Assembly: GCA_963785815.1 (NCBI GenBank)
Contig: CAWAWN010000001.1
Span: 496,001 to 560,000, forward strand
Direction of reading: 5' to 3'
DNA length: 64,000 nt
Source of the DNA: UBA4742 sp963785815
GTDB taxonomy: Bacteria > Actinomycetota > Acidimicrobiia > Acidimicrobiales > Acidimicrobilacustridaceae
The position numbers and the translations under genes were made by a program. Positions within the stretch are counted from its first letter, which is position 1, and the number at the start of each line of letters is the position of its first letter. The notes below the pieces were generated by a model. The model had not been told where the DNA came from, did no database searches, and saw nothing but the letters and a program-made list of their open reading frames with translations. Of this stretch, positions 51,185 through 60,097 are shown piece after piece.

Positions 51185-52263
51185 GCCACCTCGAGCTGGC
51201 CGCCGTGAGCAAGGCCTTCGGCCACGGGGACGGGGACCAGGTCGTGCTCGACGGCGTCGACCTGGCCGTGGAGGCCAAGTCGCTGACCGCCATCCTGGGA
51301 CCCTCGGGCAGCGGCAAGACCACCCTGTTGCGCCTGGTGGCCGGCTTCGACCGCGTCGACCGGGGCGAGATCCGCATCGGCGGCGTCTGCGTGGACGACG
51401 GACGCCGGGCCGAGCCGCCCGAGCGTCGACACCTGGGCTACGTCCCCCAGGAGGGCGCGCTGTTCCCGCACCTCAACGTGGCCGCCAACGTCGCCTTCGG
51501 CCTGGCTCGCCGACGCCGCCAGCGCGAACGGGTGGGTGAGCTGCTCGAGCTGGTGGGCCTGACCGGGCTCGACCGGCGCTACCCCGACCAGCTGTCGGGC
51601 GGCCAACAGCAGCGCGTGGCCCTGGCCCGGGCCCTGGCCACCGAGCCGGCCCTGGTGCTGCTCGACGAGCCCTTCTCGGCCCTCGACGCCACCCTGCGCA
51701 GCGCGCTGCGGATCGAGGTGCGTGACATCCTCCAGCAGGCCGGCGCCACCACCGTGCTCGTCACCCACGACCAGGACGAGGCCCTGTCGTTGGCCGACCA
51801 GGTGGCCGTGCTGCGCGGCGGGCGGGTGGTGCAGCACGGCGCCCCGCACGACGTGTACGCCCGACCGGTCGACGCCGAGCTGGCCGCCTTCCTGGGCGAG
51901 GCCAACGTGGTCCCGGCCACCCTCTCGGGCGGGATGGCCGAGACCCCCCTCGGGCGCCTGGCCCTGGTCGACGGCGGACCGGGCCCCGACGCGGGGGCGG
52001 GGCGGGTCATGGTACGCCCCGAGCAGATCGAGCTGGGCGCCGTCGGCGACGCCACCTCCGCCTCGGGGACCCCCACCGGGTGGGTCCAGCGCGCCGAGTT
52101 CCACGGCCACTTCACCCTGGTCACCGTGCGGCTCGACGGGCCCGGCGGCGACCTCGAGCTGGTCGCCCGCCACGAGGACCTGGACCAACCCGAGCTGGGG
52201 TCGCAGGTGGGGCTGTCGGTCCGCGGCCGAGTGGTGGCCTGGTCCGATCTCCCCTCACCTTGA
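51181..52263 (+). CDS. Fe(III)-type ABC transporter ATP-binding protein
   Basis: This 360-aa ATPase has Walker A GPSGSGKTT (about 40-48), Q-loop PQEGALFPH, signature LSGGQQQRV, Walker B LVLLDEP and VTHDQDEA. A C-terminal TOBE-like region (about 275-360) holds VMVRPEQIELG, as in FbpC. It completes the importer. The TTGACA box of the following RHH-like gene's promoter begins in its stop codon region. Confidence 0.9.
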   Translation: MSHLELAAVSKAFGHGDGDQVVLDGVDLAVEAKSLTAILGPSGSGKTTLLRLVAGFDRVDRGEIRIGGVCVDDGRRAEPPERRHLGYVPQEGALFPHLNVAANVAFGLARRRRQRERVGELLELVGLTGLDRRYPDQLSGGQQQRVALARALATEPALVLLDEPFSALDATLRSALRIEVRDILQQAGATTVLVTHDQDEALSLADQVAVLRGGRVVQHGAPHDVYARPVDAELAAFLGEANVVPATLSGGMAETPLGRLALVDGGPGPDAGAGRVMVRPEQIELGAVGDATSASGTPTGWVQRAEFHGHFTLVTVRLDGPGGDLELVARHEDLDQPELGSQVGLSVRGRVVAWSDLPSP

Positions 52264-52294
52264 CATGACGTCGCCATGACGTCATACTGACGTC
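52260..52294 (+). promoter_or_regulatory. Promoter overlapped by three TGACGTC sites at 11-bp spacing
   Basis: The -35 box TTGACA (52260-52265) and -10-like CATACT (52283-52288) are 17 bp apart, and the GTG start is at 52295, giving a probable leaderless mRNA. TGACGTC occurs at 52266, 52277 and 52288, exactly one helical turn apart, and ATGACGTCAT (52276-52285) is a full palindrome. This is a strong candidate for an autoregulatory operator of the following DNA-binding protein. Confidence 0.7.
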
Positions 52295-52828
52295 GTGGAT
52301 ATGACGCGGTACGTGGAAGAGCTCAAGCAGCAGCTGTTGGCGACCGCCGAGCTGGGTGGCGAAGATGCCCGCGACCTCGCTGGTCGGCTGGTACCCCACC
52401 TGGATGGAATGGTGCGCCTGGTCCTGCTCGACGCACTGTCGGCCGCCGCCGACGAGATCACCACCGACCTGGCCCCGGGCTCGGTGTCGGTGCGGCTCCG
52501 CGGCCGTGAGCCCGAGTTCGACGTGGTGGCCCCGCCGGCGGTCGTGACGTCACATGACGTCACGACAGGAGCGGGCGCCCCACCGTCGTCGAGCCCGCCA
52601 GCCGAGCCGGACGCGGAGGCTGAGGATGGCGAGATCTCGCGCATCACCCTCCGGCTCCCCGAACGCCTCAAGACCCAGGTCGAGTCGGCCGCCGCCGGCG
52701 ATCGGCTGTCGGTGAACGCCTGGCTCGTCCGGGCCGTGGCCGACGCCCTCGGGGCGGGACGACCCGACCCTCGACCGAGCTGGACCAGTCCCGTGGGTGG
52801 GCAGCGCCTCACCGGCTGGGCCCGCTGA
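52295..52828 (+). CDS. RHH-like (HicB/Arc-type) transcriptional regulator
   Basis: This 177-aa protein has an N-terminal helical part, a disordered Pro/Ala/Glu linker (about 88-110) and a C-terminal ribbon-helix-helix-like segment (ISRITLRLPERLKTQVESAA, then LSVNAWLVRAVADAL), as found in HicB-type and Arc-type repressors. No HicA toxin is present. The GTG start coincides with the predicted transcription start. The gene carries a further perfect inverted pair of TGACGTCA sites in its own coding sequence. It probably controls itself and the DUF4097/DrrAB genes downstream. Confidence 0.82.
   Translation: MDMTRYVEELKQQLLATAELGGEDARDLAGRLVPHLDGMVRLVLLDALSAAADEITTDLAPGSVSVRLRGREPEFDVVAPPAVVTSHDVTTGAGAPPSSSPPAEPDAEAEDGEISRITLRLPERLKTQVESAAAGDRLSVNAWLVRAVADALGAGRPDPRPSWTSPVGGQRLTGWAR
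52541..52566. promoter_or_regulatory. Intragenic inverted pair of TGACGTCA sites
   Basis: GTCGTGACGTCA and TGACGTCACGAC form a perfect 12-bp inverted repeat with a 2-bp centre inside the linker-coding part of the RHH-like gene. Each arm contains the palindrome TGACGTCA found in the promoter. It may be an auxiliary operator. Confidence 0.65.
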
Positions 52829-52895
52829 CCGCCCCCCATCCGACCTGATCATCGCCCTGCACCCCCGTCGCCGCCCGACTCCGGAGGACCGCCCC

Positions 52896-53783
52896 ATGTC
52901 ATCGTTCGAAACCCCTCGGTCCATCGCCGTCACCGTCGACCTGGTCCTGGGCGACCTGCGGGTCACCGCCTCCGACCGCACCGACACCGTGGCCACCGTG
53001 GTCCCCACCGACCCGTCGAGCGCGGCCGACGTCAGCGCCGCGGCCGAGACCCGGGTCGACTACGCCGACGGCCGACTGACCATCGACGCCCCCAAGCGGT
53101 GGCGGCGCTTCTCGCCGTTCGACAACGGCGGGTCGGTGCAGGTCGCCGTCGAGATCCCGTCGGGCTCCGACCTGGAGGCGTCCACCTCGCTGGGGGACCT
53201 GGTGGTCGACGGCGAGGTGGCTCGGTGCCGGCTCCGCACCTCGATGGGCAACATCCGCGTCGACCGCGGCCAACAGGCCGCGCTCAGGACCGGGTTCGGC
53301 GACGTCGACCTCGACGGCGTCGACGGCGACGCCGAGGTGACCACCGGCTCGGGCGAGGTGCGCGTCGGGACGGTGGGCGGCGCCCTGGTCGTCAAGAACT
53401 CCAACGGTGGCACCGTGGTCGGCGAGGTCGGCGGCGACGTCCGGGTGAAGGCGGCCAACGGCAACATCTCGATAACCCGGGCCGACCGATCGATCCTGGC
53501 CCGGACGGCGGCCGGCTCCATCGACGTGGGCCAGCTGCACCGAGGCTCGGCCGTGCTGGAGACGGCGGCCGGAGACCTGGCCTGCGGGATCGCCGAGGGC
53601 ACCGCCGTGAACCTCGACGTGCGGTGCCGCTACGGGCAGATCCGCAGCGGGCTGGACACGGCCGCCGGCCCGGCCCCCACCGACGAGGTCCTCGAGCTGC
53701 GCGCCCACACCAGCGCCGGTGACATCACGCTGCATCGCACCGAACCGCATCGCACCGAGCCGCACGCGCCCCGCGTGCCCTGA
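52896..53783 (+). CDS. DUF4097 family beta-repeat protein
   Basis: This 295-aa protein is built of short beta-strand repeats (LVVDGEVARCRLRTSMGNI, VTTGSGEVRVGTVGG, VKAANGNISITRADRS), as in the DUF4097/adhesin-like right-handed beta-helix proteins. It has no signal peptide, so it is probably cytoplasmic or linked to the membrane through a partner. The ribosome site GGAGGA precedes ATG 52896. It stands between the RHH-like regulator and a DrrAB-type exporter, a neighbourhood I know for such proteins in actinobacteria. Its role is unknown. Confidence 0.85.
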   Translation: MSSFETPRSIAVTVDLVLGDLRVTASDRTDTVATVVPTDPSSAADVSAAAETRVDYADGRLTIDAPKRWRRFSPFDNGGSVQVAVEIPSGSDLEASTSLGDLVVDGEVARCRLRTSMGNIRVDRGQQAALRTGFGDVDLDGVDGDAEVTTGSGEVRVGTVGGALVVKNSNGGTVVGEVGGDVRVKAANGNISITRADRSILARTAAGSIDVGQLHRGSAVLETAAGDLACGIAEGTAVNLDVRCRYGQIRSGLDTAAGPAPTDEVLELRAHTSAGDITLHRTEPHRTEPHAPRVP

Positions 53784-53844
53784 ACCGCCACGCCCCGACC
53801 GGGGCGACCACACCTGTCCGATCCCCTCACCACCAGAGGTCTCC

Positions 53845-54831
53845 ATGCCCGCGCCCACGATCCAGTCCGCACCACCGGCGATCACCACCACCGGGCTCCG
53901 CCGGTCCTTCGGGGACGCGCTGGTCCTCGACAGCATCGACCTGACGGTGGCATCGGGGACGGTCTTCGCCCTGCTCGGGGCCAACGGCGCCGGCAAGACC
54001 ACGATCATCCACATCCTGACCACCCTGCTGGCCGCGGACGGGGGCCAGGCCCGCGTCGCCGGCCACGACGTGGTCGGCGATCCCGACGGGGTCCGCCACG
54101 CCATCGGGGTGACCGGCCAGTTCGCGGCGGTCGACGGCCTGCTCACCGCCGAGGAGAACCTCCGCCTCATGGCCGACCTGTGCCACCTCGACCGGGCCGA
54201 GCGACGCCGGCGGGTCGCCGACCTGCTGGACCAGTTCGACCTGGTGGACGCGGCCCGCCGGCCGACCTCGACCCTCTCCGGGGGGATGCGGCGCCGGCTG
54301 GATCTGGCCATGACGCTGGTGGGCCGGCCCCGCATCATCTTCCTCGACGAGCCGACCACCGGGCTCGACCCCCGCAGCCGTCGCGCCGTGTGGCGCATCA
54401 TCCGCGACCTGGTGCACGACGGCGTCACCATCTTCCTGACCACCCAGCAGCTCGAGGAGGCCGACGAGCTGGCCGACCGCATCGCGGTGCTCGACCAGGG
54501 CCGCATCGTGGCCGAGGGCACGCCGACCGAGCTCAAGCGGTTGGTGCCCGGCGGCCACCTGCAGCTCACGTTCGCGGCCGAGGCGGACCTCCACCGGGCG
54601 GCGGACGCCCTCACCGGCACGCGCCGCGACCCCGACCTGCTCACCCTGCAGGTGCCGAGCGACGGCGGCATCCGATCCCTGCGAGCGGTGCTGCACCAAC
54701 TCGACGACGTGGCCGTCGACGTGGTCGACCTGTCGATCCACACCCCCGACCTCGACGACGTGTTCTTCGCCCTCACCGACCGGCTCGACGCCGACACCGA
54801 CGTGCCCGCTTCCCGAAAGGCAGCCTCCTGA
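53845..54831 (+). CDS. DrrA-like ABC exporter ATP-binding protein
   Basis: This 328-aa ATPase has GANGAGKTT (Walker A), TLSGGMRRRL (signature), IIFLDEPTTGLD (Walker B) and a C-terminal DUF4162-like region ending in DDVFFALTDR. These are typical of the daunorubicin-resistance (DrrA) exporters. The ATG at 53845 follows AGAGGT. The permease gene overlaps by one base (TGATG). Confidence 0.92.
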   Translation: MPAPTIQSAPPAITTTGLRRSFGDALVLDSIDLTVASGTVFALLGANGAGKTTIIHILTTLLAADGGQARVAGHDVVGDPDGVRHAIGVTGQFAAVDGLLTAEENLRLMADLCHLDRAERRRRVADLLDQFDLVDAARRPTSTLSGGMRRRLDLAMTLVGRPRIIFLDEPTTGLDPRSRRAVWRIIRDLVHDGVTIFLTTQQLEEADELADRIAVLDQGRIVAEGTPTELKRLVPGGHLQLTFAAEADLHRAADALTGTRRDPDLLTLQVPSDGGIRSLRAVLHQLDDVAVDVVDLSIHTPDLDDVFFALTDRLDADTDVPASRKAAS

Positions 54832-55628
54832 TGACCTCCACCACCCATGCGCTGGCCGACTCGCGCACGATGCTGCGCCGAGACGTCAAGCACCAGATCC
54901 GCTATCCGTCGGTCACGGTGATGCTGATCGGCATGCCGATCGTGTTCCTGCTGCTGTTCGTCTACGTGCTGGGCGGCACGTTGGGCAACGGCCTGGGGCT
55001 GGGCCCCGCGGGTGGCGGGCGCGCCGCCTACCTCGACTACGTCGTGCCCGGGATCCTGGTCATCGCCATCTGCGCCGTGGCCCAGGGCACCGCCATCGCC
55101 GTGGCCATGGACATGACCGAGGGCATCATCGCCCGCTTCCGCACCATGGCCATCTCGCGCGCCGCGGTGCTCACCGGACACGTGGGCGGCAGCATGATCC
55201 AGTCCGTCCTCGCCCTGGTGGCGGTCACCCTCGTGGCCCTGGCCATGGGCTATCGAGCGTCGGGCGACGCCGTGGGGTGGCTGGCCGCCTTCGGGGTGCT
55301 GGCCATGATCGCCTTCGCCCTCACCTGGTTGACGGTGGCCATGGGCATGGCCAGCAGGTCGGTCGAGTCGGCCAGCAACACCCCCATGTTCCTGGTGCTG
55401 CTGCCCTTCCTCAGCAGCGGCTTCGCCCCCACCGACTCCATGCCGCCGGCCGTGCAGTGGTTCGCCGCCCACCAGCCCTTCACGCCCTTCATCGAGACCG
55501 TGCGCGGTCTGCTGGCCGGCACGCCGGTGGCGGGCCACGCCATCGCCACGACCCTGTGGTGTGCGGCCATCACCGTGGGCAGCTACCTGTGGGCTCGGGC
55601 CTCCTACGAACGGCGTTCGCTGCGCTGA
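54831..55628 (+). CDS. DrrB-like ABC-2 type permease
   Basis: This 265-aa protein has six membrane helices and the ABC-2 signature region (MASRSVESASNTPMFLVL, then LPFLSSGFAPTDSMP). It forms an exporter with the preceding ATPase for drugs, lipids or other hydrophobic compounds. Its end is 18 bp from the convergent P450 gene. Confidence 0.92.
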   Translation: MTSTTHALADSRTMLRRDVKHQIRYPSVTVMLIGMPIVFLLLFVYVLGGTLGNGLGLGPAGGGRAAYLDYVVPGILVIAICAVAQGTAIAVAMDMTEGIIARFRTMAISRAAVLTGHVGGSMIQSVLALVAVTLVALAMGYRASGDAVGWLAAFGVLAMIAFALTWLTVAMGMASRSVESASNTPMFLVLLPFLSSGFAPTDSMPPAVQWFAAHQPFTPFIETVRGLLAGTPVAGHAIATTLWCAAITVGSYLWARASYERRSLR

Positions 55629-55646
55629 TCCGCCGTCGCGCCGGTC

Positions 55647-56870
55647 TCAGCGGGATCGGACGCGGCTCGGCCCGGGTCGCACCGGTAGCGAGCCCCACCC
55701 CCGGACGCTGACCGTGTGCGCCATCTCGCCGCCGGCCACGTCGACCTCCCAGGTCGACCAGCGCCGAAGGACCTCGTCGAGCACGACCCGTCCCTCCAGC
55801 CGGGCCAGGGCGGCCCCGAGGCAGTAGTGCAGGCCGTAGCCGAAGGCGAGGTGGGGCCCCTCGTCCCGATGGACGTCGAAGCGGTCCGGGTCGGTGAAGT
55901 GGCGCTCGTCGCGGTTGGCGGCGCCGTTGAGCAGCAGCATGATCGAGCCTTCGGCGACGAGCGTCCCCCGCACCTCGACGTCGTGTTGCACGTATCGGGC
56001 CTGCACCGGCGAGGGTGATTCCAGGCGCAGGACCTCCTCGATGGCGGCCGGCACCAGGCTGGGATCGGCGACCAGCAGCTCGCGCTGGTCGGGGTGCTGG
56101 GCCAGCAGCTGCATGGTGAAGCCGATCAGCCGGGTCGCCGTCTCGTTGCCGGCGCCGGCGACCATGCTGGCGTAGATGATCACCTCGTCACGGGTGAGCG
56201 GGCGACGAGTCCCGTCGGGCTCGTCGACCTCGGCGTGGAGCAGCTCGGTCATCAGGTCGTCGGACGGGTGCTCGGCCCGCCAGTCGACGTAGTCGGCCAG
56301 CACGGACAGGACGTCGTCCATGGACGATCGGTCGAACGTCGTCGGCGTGCCGTCGGTGGCCAGCGCGTCATCGGTCTTCTGGCGATAGGCCATCTGCTCG
56401 GCTTCGGGGATGCCGAACAGGAACCCGATCGTCCGCAACGGGACCTCGACGCCGAGCTCGCCGATGATGTCGAACTCGTCCCGGTCGACGAGGGCGTCGA
56501 GGGCGTCGGTGCAGAAGCGGCGCACCAGCGGTTCGAGGTCCAGCATGCGCCGGGGGGTGAACACCCGCGACAGCAGGGCCCGGTGGGCGTCGTGGATGGG
56601 CGGGTCCTCGAAGAGCAGGATCCCGGGCGGGATCTCGATGCCGGACGTGATGATCTCGAACACCGTCCCCCGCCCGGAGCGGTAGGTCTCCCAGTCGACC
56701 AGCGCGGCCTTGACGTCGTCCCACCGGCTCAGCGCGTAGAAGCCGAGCTCCTGGTTGCGGTACAGCGGCGCCTCGTCGCGCATCCTCGACCACGTCGGGT
56801 ACGGGTCGTCGTCGATGTCGACGTCGTAGGGGTCGTAGTGGACGGCGGCGGTGGGACTGGTCCGAGTCAT
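55647..56870 (-). CDS. Cytochrome P450
   Basis: This 407-aa bacterial P450 has AGAGNET (I-helix), ExxR in EEVLRLES and the heme loop FGYGLHYCLGAALARLEGR. It is complete. It differs clearly from the P450 at 46960 and has no ferredoxin gene beside it. The ATG at 56870 lies 12 bp downstream of a 15-bp palindrome that overlaps a TAAGAT box, which suggests control by a TetR-like repressor encoded elsewhere. Confidence 0.93.
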   Translation of the reverse strand: MTRTSPTAAVHYDPYDVDIDDDPYPTWSRMRDEAPLYRNQELGFYALSRWDDVKAALVDWETYRSGRGTVFEIITSGIEIPPGILLFEDPPIHDAHRALLSRVFTPRRMLDLEPLVRRFCTDALDALVDRDEFDIIGELGVEVPLRTIGFLFGIPEAEQMAYRQKTDDALATDGTPTTFDRSSMDDVLSVLADYVDWRAEHPSDDLMTELLHAEVDEPDGTRRPLTRDEVIIYASMVAGAGNETATRLIGFTMQLLAQHPDQRELLVADPSLVPAAIEEVLRLESPSPVQARYVQHDVEVRGTLVAEGSIMLLLNGAANRDERHFTDPDRFDVHRDEGPHLAFGYGLHYCLGAALARLEGRVVLDEVLRRWSTWEVDVAGGEMAHTVSVRGWGSLPVRPGPSRVRSR

Positions 56871-56882
56871 AAGATAGTGTCC

Positions 56883-56897
56883 ACCATCTTAGATGGT
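56883..56897 (-). promoter_or_regulatory. Palindrome ACCATCT-T-AGATGGT over the P450 promoter
   Basis: Perfect 7-bp arms around one base. On the minus strand TAAGAT within it fits a -10 box (TAnnnT) with start about 10 nt before the ATG. A repressor binding here would block transcription. Confidence 0.5.
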
Positions 56898-57333
56898 CTG
56901 TCACCCACGTCCACCGTCCGCTTCCCCGCCGGGGGACGCCCGCCGCATCCGGCCGGGAGCGCGTGGCCAGACTCGAGGCGGCGGCACCGACGGCGGCGAC
57001 GCCGACCACGAAGGCTCCCTCCCCCGACCATGCCGCCGATGCCGATGGCAGTGGCCGCCCACAGCCCCATGGGTCGACGGTGGTGGGCTCGTCTCATCGG
57101 CATCTGTCCGTATCCGCTCGCGTCGTGGGAGGACGTGCAGCTGATCGATCATCGGGCCGCGGCACGCTTGCGTGAGACATATGGTGACCGACAGGCGCGT
57201 CCGGGCCCAGGCTGGGGCGGTGGTACCGGCTCGCCACGCGAACGTTGGCCGAGCCGGAGCTGGCAGCATGCAACGGAGGATCCCCGTCCTCGCCGATCCC
57301 CCCGCCGACCGCGGCCGGCGGCGGTGACACACC
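56898..57333. other. Intergenic region without a convincing gene
   Basis: About 436 bp between the P450 operator and the H+-ATPase. Open frames exist on both strands but show no recognisable domain, coding bias or ribosome site. The stretch 57100-57250 is somewhat less G+C-rich and may contain the ATPase promoter, but no clear boxes were found. Confidence 0.5.
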
Positions 57334-59835
57334 GTGGGACCGGTCACCTCCGACGAGCTCGAAGCGGCGTCCCCCGAGCAGCTGTTCGCTCGCCTGTCGT
57401 CACGCCCGGAAGGCCTCGACGACCAGGAGGCGGCGCGCCGGCTGGAGGCCTACGGACCGAATGGGATCCCAGAACCTCAGGTGTCGCTCCTGGCCCAGCT
57501 CGCCGGCTACTTCTGGGGGCCGATCCCGTGGATGATCGAGATCGCGGCGATGCTGTCGGCGGTCGTCCGTCACTGGGTGGACCTGGTCATCATCGTCGTG
57601 CTGCTGCTGTTCAACGCCGCGGTGGGGTTCTGGCAACAGCGCCAGGCCGCTGATGCGGTCGCCGCGCTGAGGCAAGGTCTGGCGCCTCGTGCGCGCGTAC
57701 GACGGGCGGGCTCCTGGTGCGAGGTCGACGCCACGGGATTGGTTCCCGGCGACGTGGTGCGCATTCGACTCGGTGACATCGTCCCCGCCGACGTGAAGCT
57801 CTTCGGTGAGGGCTCCCTCGAGGTAGATCAATCGGCGCTGACCGGCGAATCCCTGCCGGTGACGAAGAACCCTGGTGAGGTCTGCTACTCGGGCTCGGTG
57901 GCCAAGCGCGGTGAGATGCTGGCGCTGGTCGCCCAGACCGGAGCCGGAACCTTCTTCGGACGCACGGCCGCCCTGGTCGAGCAAGCCGGCGCGCCATCGC
58001 ATTTCCAGCGGGCTGTGCTGCGGATCGGTGACTACCTCATCGCCTTGAGCCTCGGACTCGTCGCCGTCCTGGTGCTCGTCGAGCTGGGCCGGGGGGCACC
58101 GGCGTTGCAGTTGGTCCAGTTCGCCCTCATCCTGACCGTCGCGGCGATCCCCGTCGCCATGCCCGCCGTCCTGTCGGTCACGATGGCGGTGGGCGCCCGT
58201 TCTCTGGCTCGCCTCCAGGCCATCGTGACCCGCCTGGAGTCGATCGAGGAGATGGCCGGGGTGGACGTGTTGTGCTCCGACAAGACCGGCACCCTCACTC
58301 GCAACGAGCTGACGCTCGGGGAGCCGGTGGTCTTCGATGCGCCCGGACCCGACGAGGTCGTCCGCATCGCCGCGCTCACCTGCCGACAGGGCAATCACGA
58401 TCCCATCGACGACGCGGTGCTCGCGGCCACCGGCGCGATCGGCGGATACACCGAGCCGTCGTTCACACCGTTCGATCCCACCAGCAAGCGCGCCACCGCC
58501 GTGCTCCACGACAGCTCGGGGGCGATGATCACCGCGACCAAGGGCGCCCCGCAGGTCATCGTGGATCTGTGCGCACTCGACCCTGTGGCCGCTCGTCGAG
58601 CGAGCGACGCGATCGATGAGTTGGCCGCCCGCGGCTATCGCACGCTCGGCGTAGCTCGGAAGAACGACCGCGCCTGGGCCTTCCTCGGCATCGTGCCGCT
58701 GTTCGACCCGCCACGCGACGACGCCAGGGCGACGATCGAACGCGCAGAAGCCCACGGGATCGACGTGAAGATGGTGACCGGTGACGACGTGGCCATCGCT
58801 CGAGAGACCGCCGCGGCCCTTGGTCTGGGGACCACGATCGAATCGGCGGAAGGGCTGATCGCCACCGGCGATGCCAACGACCTCGAGCAGATCGGCGAGG
58901 CGGTCGAGCACATCGACGGCTTCGCCCGGGTCTTCCCCGAACACAAGTACACCATCGTCCGAGCTCTGCAGTCGCGAGACCATCTCGTGGCCATGACCGG
59001 CGACGGCGTGAACGACGCTCCCGCGCTACGCCAGGCCGACGTCGGCATCGCGGTGAGCGGTGCCACCGACGCGGCCCGCGCCGCCGCCGACCTCGTCCTG
59101 ACCGCCACCGGCCTCGATGTGATCGTCAGCGCCGTCGAGCACGCCCGCCAGATCTTCGAACGCATGACCAGCTACGCCATCTACCGGATCACCGAGACCA
59201 TTCGCATCATGCTCTTCGTGGTCATCACCATGGTCGTGTTCGACTTCTACCCCATCACCGCCGTGATGATCATCCTGCTCGCCCTGCTCAACGACATCCC
59301 GATCATGACCATCGCCGTGGACAACACGTGGCTCGACCCCCAACCCGTGCGATGGCAGATGCACCGAGTGCTCACCGTCTCCACCGTGTTGGGCATCGTG
59401 GGGGTCATCGGCAGCTTCGGGGTCCTGCTGATCGGGCGGGATTACCTCCACCTCGACACCGCCCAGCTCCAGACCCTCGTATTCCTCAAGCTGGCGGTCG
59501 CCGGTCACCTCATCCTCTTCGTCACCCGCGCCCGCAAGTCGTTCCTCGCACCCCCACACCCGGCGCCGGCCATGGTGTGGAGTGCCCTCGCGACCAAGGC
59601 CTTCGCCACGCTGCTCGCCGCGTTCGGCTTCGGGCTCATCACTCCGATCTCCTGGGCCGCCATCGCGCTCGTCTGGGCCTACGCCATCGCCTGGATGTTC
59701 CTCGCCGACGCCGTGAAGCTCCTCACCTACCGCTACCTCGACGACACCGCCGCCCACCACCGCCGCTTCATCACCCTGCTCTCCCGGCCGCTGCACCCCT
59801 ACGGAAGCCCGCGCCGCCCGACGCCGCGCACCTGA
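57334..59835 (+). CDS. P3A-type (plasma-membrane) H+-ATPase
   Basis: This 833-aa protein is a P-type ATPase with TGES (A domain), phosphorylation site D316 in CSDKTGTLT, and MTGDGVNDAP. The N-terminal cation-ATPase segment, the absence of heavy-metal domains and the motifs TVAAIPVAMPAVLSV and LLNDIPIMTIAVDN fit proton pumps of fungal/plant type, which also occur in archaea and some bacteria. It would expel protons at the expense of ATP. The start is GTG. Codon use is looser (more CGA, CGC, ATC mixes) than in the left part of the window. Confidence 0.9.
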   Translation: MGPVTSDELEAASPEQLFARLSSRPEGLDDQEAARRLEAYGPNGIPEPQVSLLAQLAGYFWGPIPWMIEIAAMLSAVVRHWVDLVIIVVLLLFNAAVGFWQQRQAADAVAALRQGLAPRARVRRAGSWCEVDATGLVPGDVVRIRLGDIVPADVKLFGEGSLEVDQSALTGESLPVTKNPGEVCYSGSVAKRGEMLALVAQTGAGTFFGRTAALVEQAGAPSHFQRAVLRIGDYLIALSLGLVAVLVLVELGRGAPALQLVQFALILTVAAIPVAMPAVLSVTMAVGARSLARLQAIVTRLESIEEMAGVDVLCSDKTGTLTRNELTLGEPVVFDAPGPDEVVRIAALTCRQGNHDPIDDAVLAATGAIGGYTEPSFTPFDPTSKRATAVLHDSSGAMITATKGAPQVIVDLCALDPVAARRASDAIDELAARGYRTLGVARKNDRAWAFLGIVPLFDPPRDDARATIERAEAHGIDVKMVTGDDVAIARETAAALGLGTTIESAEGLIATGDANDLEQIGEAVEHIDGFARVFPEHKYTIVRALQSRDHLVAMTGDGVNDAPALRQADVGIAVSGATDAARAAADLVLTATGLDVIVSAVEHARQIFERMTSYAIYRITETIRIMLFVVITMVVFDFYPITAVMIILLALLNDIPIMTIAVDNTWLDPQPVRWQMHRVLTVSTVLGIVGVIGSFGVLLIGRDYLHLDTAQLQTLVFLKLAVAGHLILFVTRARKSFLAPPHPAPAMVWSALATKAFATLLAAFGFGLITPISWAAIALVWAYAIAWMFLADAVKLLTYRYLDDTAAHHRRFITLLSRPLHPYGSPRRPTPRT

Positions 59836-60097
59836 TCACCGCCCACCCCGACCAGGCCAGTTACACCGTTGATCCGGCACTCCCGACCTCGGCGCGATGA
59901 CCTGCCTGGTGATGGCCGGCCACGAAGGCTGCCAGAACCAGACCCGGATCGAGTCCGACATCGAGGGGCTCAACTTGTTCCGCACGTTCCTCGAGGTCGT
60001 CATCAAGAGCTGCGCTCCGAGGCAGGACGCGCCATGATGACACCCACACGCACCGTCGACCGTACCTGCAGCAGACCCCCGTCATCGGAGGGAACGC
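59836..60097. other. Intergenic region, possible gene remnant
   Basis: 262 bp. A 46-codon frame (59897-60037, +) reads like protein (LNLFRTFLEVVIKS) but is too short and has no ribosome site. It could be the rest of a decayed gene. The end of the region has GGAGGGAA, the ribosome site of the next gene. Confidence 0.4.

Noticed and set aside
52295..52828. HicAB toxin-antitoxin module
   Set aside because: There is a HicB/Arc-like C-terminus, but no HicA gene nearby.
56898..57333. Short genes in the P450/ATPase gap
   Set aside because: Open frames exist on both strands, but none has a ribosome site, domain or coding bias.
59897..60037. 46-codon gene between H+-ATPase and membrane protein
   Set aside because: It has no ribosome site, no family and is antisense-ambiguous. 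Kept only as a possible remnant.
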